A DNA stretch of 64,000 nt, from the NCBI GenBank assembly GCA_037954325.1, contig JBBMNZ010000009.1, forward strand, positions 12,494,501-12,558,500. Reading direction: 5' to 3'. Below the pieces are notes generated by a model. It ran no database searches, was not told where the DNA came from, and was given only the letters and a program-made list of their open reading frames with translations. Of the stretch, positions 59,601-64,000 are shown piece by piece. How positions within the stretch are numbered: position 1 is the first letter of the stretch; each line of letters opens with the position of its first letter. Position numbers and translations under genes: made by a program. The DNA is from Fistularia commersonii (lineage: Eukaryota > Chordata > Actinopteri > Syngnathiformes > Fistulariidae).

Positions 59601-60991
59601 TCTTGAAAATACAGTTATCAAACTCTATACGTAGCGTTCATTAAAAGACCCGTTCTGTTAATGTTTGGATGATTTCTCATCAATCCACAATTCAATGTCA
59701 TTGCTCTGTAAATTTTTGATTAGCACCACGGTCTTGACAAAACAAGATAGCAATCAAATTATTGTACTTAGCAACTGATGTCTGTTTACAATTAATTCCC
59801 TGGTGTCTGCTCTATATTAAGTGCTAGAGATTAATTTGAGATGGTCTTTTTTTTGAGGTGCATTATCAGTGGATTGTCTTTTCAGGACCAGACATGAATA
59901 TGGCGTCTTCGCAGTCCAAAGACAGGGGTGACCGCCTACCCCAGTCTTCCTCTCCTCACCCATATCCCCCGAAGGACATTGCTCTCCCTGTGAAAGAAGA
60001 CTCTGCATTATGCAACCCCCAATATTGCAGTGGGCACGGCACCTGCATTACCGAGGACAAAGTGACTCGCTGCCAATGCAAGGCTGGTTACAAAGGAGAG
60101 CATTGTCGAGAGAGAGTAACTGGACAGAACCACGTTGCCGTTATCCTGGGTGTTTTCTGCCTCGTTGCTGCATTAACAGTAGCAGTTACAGTTTTCACAA
60201 AAAGGTGTGATCCCTTTGCACTTTGGAAATGAGTTTCTGCTGAAATTCAATGTACTGCATAGGAGTCATTTCACAGCACACTTGGGGGCTAAAAGGGAGA
60301 AGCTAAACCTCTTCATCCTTTTTCACTCTTGAACTTCATTACAGGTTATAGCTCAGTGATTAAGGTTTGGGGGTGTGCTCTTGTTTCAGAAACAGAACCT
60401 GGATATTTACAAGAGGCAAATCCACAGAGAAAGAAACGCTAATGGCCAACATGGGCTTGCCCTGTGAACAAGACTCTGACTGTGAGGTAAAATCTGCTGC
60501 AGGCACTTTTGCATTTAAGAATCTGAATCAAATTATCTACATACCAATTCCTGGTCCAGTGATCTCCCAGTATTTGCAATCTATATAATAAATATGGAAA
60601 CAAGTAACATCACATTTTTAACCTGCTAGATACACCTCTGTCACTCAAACACTATTTAGAGCAGCACTAATTGAACATGTTGCTCATTGCCTTTCTAATG
60701 ACATTGTGTTTGTGTTTAAAATTTAACTCTGGCAACCACATGTGTCACTGCCACGATAAGAATAGTTTACAATTGACCATGAACACTATCACTAAAAGTT
60801 TACATGCTCAAACATGGCAGCAATACCAAATATGTACTTATTTAACAAATATACATTGAATTGTTTTCATTCTCACAATTTGTTGGCTTCAATATCATTC
60901 AAATGTCCTCGTCTGTCCCCTTTTCTTCCAGGAGCTTGAATCCCCATCAGATGTGAGGAATCCCACGATAAGGACTCTCCAGCTTAAATAG
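35396..60991 (+). CDS. Giant LDL-receptor-related protein (53 exons, ~3416 residues)
   Basis: Type I membrane receptor of the LRP family, expected to bind and internalise large extracellular ligands with calcium-dependent LDLa modules. Joined exons total 10,251 bp, in frame from ATG 35396 to TAG 60989. Order: signal peptide (residues 1-20), 4 LDLa (about 24-173), 2 EGF (174-253), YWTD propeller 1 (254-508), EGF (509-548), propeller 2 (549-797), 35 LDLa (798-2541), EGF and calcium-EGF (to 2604), propeller 3 (2605-2858), EGF, propeller 4 (to 3203), EGF (3204-3258), Pro/Ser linker, EGF, transmembrane helix (about 3338-3360), 55-residue tail. No NPxY in the tail. No furin-type RxKR site was noticed. 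Architecture with four propellers and two LDLa clusters resembles fish Lrp13 or Lrp1/Lrp2 relatives; I cannot decide, so no symbol is given. Exon coordinates are in the following entries. Confidence 0.9.
37876..42218 (+). other. LRP gene: YWTD propellers 1 and 2 with intervening EGF
   Basis: Exons 37876-38079, 38694-38862, 39057-39225, 40217-40439 (propeller 1), 40662-40781 (EGF), 41200-41418, 41570-41878, 42000-42218 (propeller 2). Propeller words seen include [54 protein letters not shown] and [10 protein letters not shown]. The intron after 39225 begins GC, not GT, in the context AAG|gcaagg; it is needed to keep the frame. Propeller 2 is diverged and few of its blades keep a classical YWTD. 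Confidence 0.85.
42353..48070 (+). repeat. LRP gene: eight-fold tandem two-exon LDLa unit (24 LDLa modules)
   Basis: Each unit is a B exon (one LDLa after a Ser/Thr/Pro linker) followed by an A exon (two LDLa). B exons: 42353-42562, 43029-43256, 43743-43970, 44450-44671, 45152-45373, 45849-46064, 46541-46762, 47496-47714. A exons: 42639-42887, 43371-43619, 44095-44343, 44796-45044, 45495-45743, 46185-46433, 46882-47130, 47810-48070. A1 to A7 are all exactly 249 bp; starts are spaced 732, 724, 701, 699, 690 and 697 bp. A exons repeat [20 protein letters not shown] and [18 protein letters not shown] exons repeat [15 protein letters not shown] and [15 protein letters not shown]. Introns of units 2-7 are also alike. 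All junctions are phase 1. Outer units (first B exon, last B and A exons) are clearly diverged. Confidence 0.95.
47131..47495 (+). other. Diverged intron at the end of the tandem LDLa array
   Basis: This intron follows A7 and is unlike the short conserved introns of units 2-6, so it marks where the near-identical array ends. Nothing else recognised. Confidence 0.5.
48219..51466 (+). other. LRP gene: distal LDLa cluster (11 modules)
   Basis: Exons 48219-48434 (two LDLa), 48632-48811 (one LDLa, B-like), 48953-49075 and 49155-49325 (one LDLa each, together equal to an A exon), 49420-49635 (two, like 48219-48434), 49720-49949 (two), 50074-50203 (one, its last cysteine codon completed by the next exon), 51273-51466 (one LDLa plus start of an EGF). 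The exon ending 48811 uses a GC donor (CCAG|gcaagt). Acidic calcium sites (DGSDE, DQSDE, DNSDE) are intact in most modules; one reads DAFDE and one NSMDE. Confidence 0.88.
50440..50960 (-). mobile_element. LINE reverse-transcriptase fragment, reverse orientation
   Basis: On the minus strand a fragment reads [15 protein letters not shown] and [14 protein letters not shown], which resembles the start of the RT domain in teleost non-LTR elements (usual form GKAPGVDE). It is short, frameshifted and lies in the LRP intron 50204-51272. Clade not determined. Confidence 0.6.
51800..52503 (+). other. LRP intron, nothing recognised
   Basis: Ordinary AT-rich intron before propeller 3. No element or alternative exon seen. 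Confidence 0.5.
54978..55046. repeat. (CGTG)n tetranucleotide microsatellite, about 17 copies
   Basis: Nearly perfect CGTG repeat of about 69 bp ending 45 bp before the exon acceptor at 55091. It contains many CpG steps, unlike its surroundings, and yields spurious Arg/Ala/Cys/Val frames. Confidence 0.92.
57180..59480 (-). mobile_element. Degenerate RTE-like non-LTR retrotransposon, reverse orientation
   Basis: On the minus strand the RT domain and C-terminal region can be read in pieces: [52 protein letters not shown] and [13 protein letters not shown]. This is the pattern of the abundant teleost RTE-type LINE. It continues on both sides of an insertion at 58171-58540 and carries frameshifts and stops, so it is dead. 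Confidence 0.8.
58171..58540. mobile_element. Repeat inserted inside the RTE-like LINE
   Basis: The LINE sequence breaks at about 58170 and resumes at about 58541 ('tctttctaggcatgaagcca'). The intervening about 370 bp contain 'ataggctgcacttgtctgta' and 'gtttaagccgcagtg', the 'ataagccgca' words of a common teleost non-autonomous DNA element. Family not assigned. Confidence 0.6.
59886..60991 (+). other. LRP gene: EGF-transmembrane exon and cytoplasmic tail exons
   Basis: Exon 59886-60204 encodes a Pro/Ser-rich linker, an EGF ([24 protein letters not shown]) and one hydrophobic helix ([20 protein letters not shown]) followed by FTKR. Tail exons 60390-60486 and 60932-60991 encode about 53 residues with an acidic serine cluster ([15 protein letters not shown]) and end in TAG. 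No NPxY or YxxPhi motif is visible. AATAAA at 61057-61062 gives a plausible transcript end. Confidence 0.85.
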
Positions 60992-61056
60992 ACAATTCTA
61001 AATCTATTGATAAACATGACTGATGTAGCTCTTGGTCAGAGGCCTCAGACATCATG

Positions 61057-61062
61057 AATAAA
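61057..61062 (+). terminator. Polyadenylation signal AATAAA, LRP gene
   Basis: Canonical hexamer 66 bp after the stop codon of the first tail (60991). Confidence 0.6.
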
Positions 61063-62454
61063 TGGCCATTCTTTGATACAGATCTGTTTAATCTGTACTC
61101 CTTTTTTTCTGGTAAACTGAATAACAGTCCAAAGTGTCTCTTTCACAAAGTCAAAGCCATTGGTAATTCTTGACAAATGAGTCTAAAAGAGTTGTATATG
61201 GCTTACTATTTACACATTTCTGTCCTTCCATGAAACCTCCCACCAAATATCCCCCAGATAGTGAGGGTATGCAAAATAGGTTTCAGCGGGGTATTATCTT
61301 TCAAACAGCATCCATTTATTGTAGTGTTAATAGTTTGCACCCCTCTATAGAGCACCTTCCAGAATCTAGATTGACCAGAAGTGGCTTGTTTACAAAATTT
61401 CCAAAGGCCTTAAATATGAAGGAAATCAACTTCCCTGGTTGTTAGCCTTTGTTAGACCTTGCAGACATGTATGTCTGTTTCATCACAGGTCTCACTTGCC
61501 GAAACTTGTTCTGACTTGCCCCCACCCCCGCGCAGGTAGTCAAATACATCTATTGCCTTCATGTTAGAAGCCAGAAGCTATGGGCGTGTTTACGATTGTA
61601 CTTAGTTTATAAAGTGTCATTCCTGTCAGATTTCTTTGGCAGCCTGACAGTGCTGGCATGTCAGTAAACCGGTGAAGCCATACCATTGTTAGGTGAGTTT
61701 TTAGTTGACCATCTCGGAAAGATGACTGTATGTAATGTGAAGTTGCTACACACTATCGTAGGTATTTGTGCGAGGGTGTATCCCTATGACTCAGCCCATG
61801 TGGTGGGAGGTGCCTGGTGTTAAGTGTGTCTAAGGAAAAATAAGAGGCAGGTATTCACAGGTCTCTGCTTTCTTCCCCTTCCCTCTTATGCTGATTACGT
61901 TACTGAAACAGGAACTTATTTTCTGGTCACCAGAGATTTCCACTCAGATACGAAACGTTGAGCGTACAGAATCATTCCGAAGACAGGACATTTGGGGACA
62001 TCATTTTTTGTTTGTGAGTAGATGTTTTTCCATTTTTGCTTTGCCAATTATATCGCTGCCTTCTGTTACTAAATGGGTGTCGTGACACTATTGTGAATCA
62101 CCGTTATGGCTAAAAGAGCAGCTTTGGCTTTTTAGAATGGTCACTTTTTGTTGGAACAGTGATTGCAAGAGGCTACAAACCAACATAGAGTTCGAGGTGT
62201 CTTAGATTTATAGTTGTTTTTGTTTTCATTCTCTTCAGTATCAAACACTTTAAGGGATTTTGATGATAAAGTCTCAATTTTATTCTCAGGCTTCCTTTCA
62301 TAGTTCAGAAACTTGAAGTAGGTTGTGTCAAACTCAATCATCTCTTTTTGTGTGTGAATTTCTCAGGTAACTATTTGATTTTTAGATCCCCTAATGATGA
62401 TTTCTAAAGGTGACTGTCTATCTTTCTAAGAGTTTGCAGTTTCTCTAAAATTAT

Positions 62455-62752
62455 CCACCCATAACCTTATGAGGATGCTGGATCCTATCCCAGCTGTCAT
62501 TGGGTGAATCGGTTGCCAGTTGATCACATATATTCTACATATAGACAACATTCATGCTCTCATTCACACATTTGGGCAATTACCCAATTTTTGCCGTGAC
62601 AAATTTTTTGATCGAGGGAAAAAATCGGAGAACATCAGACTCCACACAGAAAGGCCCCATAACAGGCATGAGTTTGATTTCCACTAAGTGGGAGCCAGGG
62701 TTTTTGCTGTGAGGTAGGAGCCCTAACCACTGCACCACCATGCCGCCCCATG
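62455..62752 (-). repeat. tRNA-derived SINE, reverse orientation
   Basis: The reverse complement reads 'ggggcggcatggtggtgcag', 'tggttagggctcctacctca' and 'gcctttctgtgtggagtctg', and the plus strand starts with 'atgctggatcctatcccagc'. Good match to the teleost SINE head and tail. Confidence 0.85.
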
Positions 62753-62884
62753 TAAGATTAGATGTTCTATACAGACGATCAGTGAGCTGTACGTTTAAAT
62801 TCAGCTTTACATAATGTGCATACCTTATTTTTAACGTTTCCATGTTGTTTCTCTCTATCTTCTCTTTCTAAATCATTTAATCAG

Positions 62885-63353
62885 TACATCTCTGCAGTCT
62901 TCCGTCTCCAAGATGTCCACATCTTACCCTCCTCCCCAGCCAAGAGGCATCGACTATAGCCTCCCGACCTGTGGGGATAATCTTTGCAACGGTCGGGGAA
63001 CCTGTGTGGCTTTTCCTGGTTCCAATGACATGAAGTGTGAGTGTGAACTGGGCTACATGGGAGATTCCTGTGAGGACACAGTAAACGGGTCACTGAGTCT
63101 ACCCTTGACCCTGAGCGTGATTGGTGTCATCTGTGGGCTGCTGATCCTGGCTTTCATCGTTGCCAAGATTCGACAGCGACAAAAGCAGCGCAGGTACGGA
63201 AGGAGGAAATAACGCAGAGAAATTTGAATTTTAACAGATTTTTTTTTTTTTTTGCTCTTCTACAGAACGGTTTACCACCTCGGGAACCTGCTTGGTCACT
63301 CTGAGGCTGAATTTGGACTTCTACAATTATTTGAATGCAAGACAGCTCACTAA
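62885..63353 (+). CDS. Second EGF-transmembrane module with its own tail exon (alternative LRP 3' end or duplicated remnant)
   Basis: Exon from acceptor 62884 or 62897 to donor 63193 encodes YPPPQPRGIDYSLP, an EGF (CNGRGTCVAFPG, CECELGYMGDSCED) and a hydrophobic helix (LSVIGVICGLLILAFIVA) ending KQRQ-type basic residues. Exon 63266-63353 adds TVYHLGNLLGHSEAEFG and stops TAA. It is homologous to exon 59886-60204 and both leave in the same phase (2). The acceptor at 62898 is phase 0 and fits exon end 60486; 62885 is phase 2 and fits exon end 60204; neither fits 56829. If the donor at 63194 is not used, the frame ends at 63212. Whether it is an alternative terminal exon pair, a read-on second module, or the end of a lost tandem gene cannot be told from sequence. 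Confidence 0.65.
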
Positions 63354-64000
63354 AAACTCACAGAAGCTTAGACAAAAAATTGTTGTGATATTCCCAGAAG
63401 AGAATTCAAAGCAGTTTGCTCAAATTAGAAGCTCTTTTGTGCATTCAAAACTAAGGAGTTATTAGTTATTTGGCTTTCAACATGCAAACAAAGTCCTTCT
63501 CCCCATCTTAGTGCAATTTCCCATCAAAGCACAATCTAGAGACTTTTTGTTCGTGTAATGCTCATTGAACAACTCTAGCTCTGTCAAAGCCTTTTTTCTC
63601 AGCTTATTTTCCATTTTCAATTCAATCAAAATGCTTCCTTCAGCTTCTTGGCAAAGACAATGAGCCAAGAACATGTGGAGCCTATGCTTGCATCCTTACC
63701 CTGATTCCTTGTCTATTTAGAAAAGAGCTGTTCAGTATGTTGTAATGCCAAATCTCATGGAATTAACCTCTGACCAATTTGTATAATGGTCATGTCCCTT
63801 TATATACGTACAAGAGGGAATATACTCCTAAGACACGTGATCGCTATGCTCTGTGGAACTATGATAGCAAATCCTTTTAATAGCCAGGGTACCCAACAGC
63901 TTCAATGGCACAAACCCTAAATATATAATACAGCATGTCTGGATCAACTGTCTACCTACAATAGATCTAATAATTTTGTCCAAGATTGGTGAGAAAATTG
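63354..64000. other. Sequence after the last tail exon
   Basis: AT-rich. No further exon, element or clear AATAAA signal recognised before the window ends. Confidence 0.5.

Larger units (their letters stand above)
56830..59885 (+). other. Large LRP intron filled with transposon remains
   Basis: 3 kb intron between the last propeller-associated EGF and the EGF-transmembrane exon. Most of it is a reverse-oriented RTE-like LINE with a nested insertion (separate entries). The flanks are plain AT-rich sequence. Confidence 0.7.
60992..62884 (+). other. Interval between the two EGF-transmembrane modules
   Basis: Contains the LRP poly(A) signal and a reverse SINE. I looked for LDLa, EGF or YWTD exons of a second gene copy and found none, so the downstream module has no local 5' partner. 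Confidence 0.6.

Overview
This is vertebrate nuclear DNA from a ray-finned fish, most likely a percomorph teleost. Genes are split by GT-AG introns and there are no operons. The repeats are of teleost type: tRNA-derived SINEs, an RTE-like LINE, TTAA-flanked and mariner-like MITEs, and long GT microsatellites. I joined exons by hand, using splice sites, intron phase and protein homology. The joined reading frames of all four main genes are whole multiples of three with no internal stop.

Layout. (1) About 696-21779, plus strand: the 3' half of ank1 (erythrocytic-type ankyrin). It runs from the last ankyrin repeat through the ZU5/UPA supermodule and death domain to a short C-terminal tail, and contains one good candidate cassette exon. 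(2) 21780-26560: intergenic, with one SINE and microsatellites. (3) 26768-30827, plus strand: a complete three-exon eIF4E-binding protein (eif4ebp1 type). (4) 31881-33344, minus strand: a complete three-exon Nodal-family TGF-beta ligand, convergent with eif4ebp1. (5) 35396-60991, plus strand: a very large LDL-receptor-related (LRP) gene of 53 exons and about 3,416 residues, with 4 + 35 LDLa modules, four YWTD propellers, EGF domains, one transmembrane helix and a short tail without NPxY. (6) 62885-63353, plus strand: a second EGF + transmembrane exon with its own tail exon, homologous to the end of the LRP gene.

The order ank1 - eif4ebp - nodal resembles the 8p11-type ANK1/EIF4EBP1 paralogon rather than the 10q ANK3/EIF4EBP2/NODAL one. 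The ankyrin is plainly ANK1-like, so the Nodal gene is probably the Nodal1-type paralogue. The four genes do not act in one pathway: membrane skeleton, translation control, embryonic patterning and probably endocytosis of a large extracellular ligand.

The most unusual structure is the LRP ligand-binding array at 42353-51466. A two-exon, three-LDLa unit of about 690-730 bp is repeated eight times with its introns; copies 2 to 7 are nearly identical. Behind it lie a split-exon version of the same unit, two GC-AG introns and a duplicated EGF-transmembrane 3' end. By architecture it could be the fish oocyte receptor Lrp13 or a relative, but I could not confirm that.
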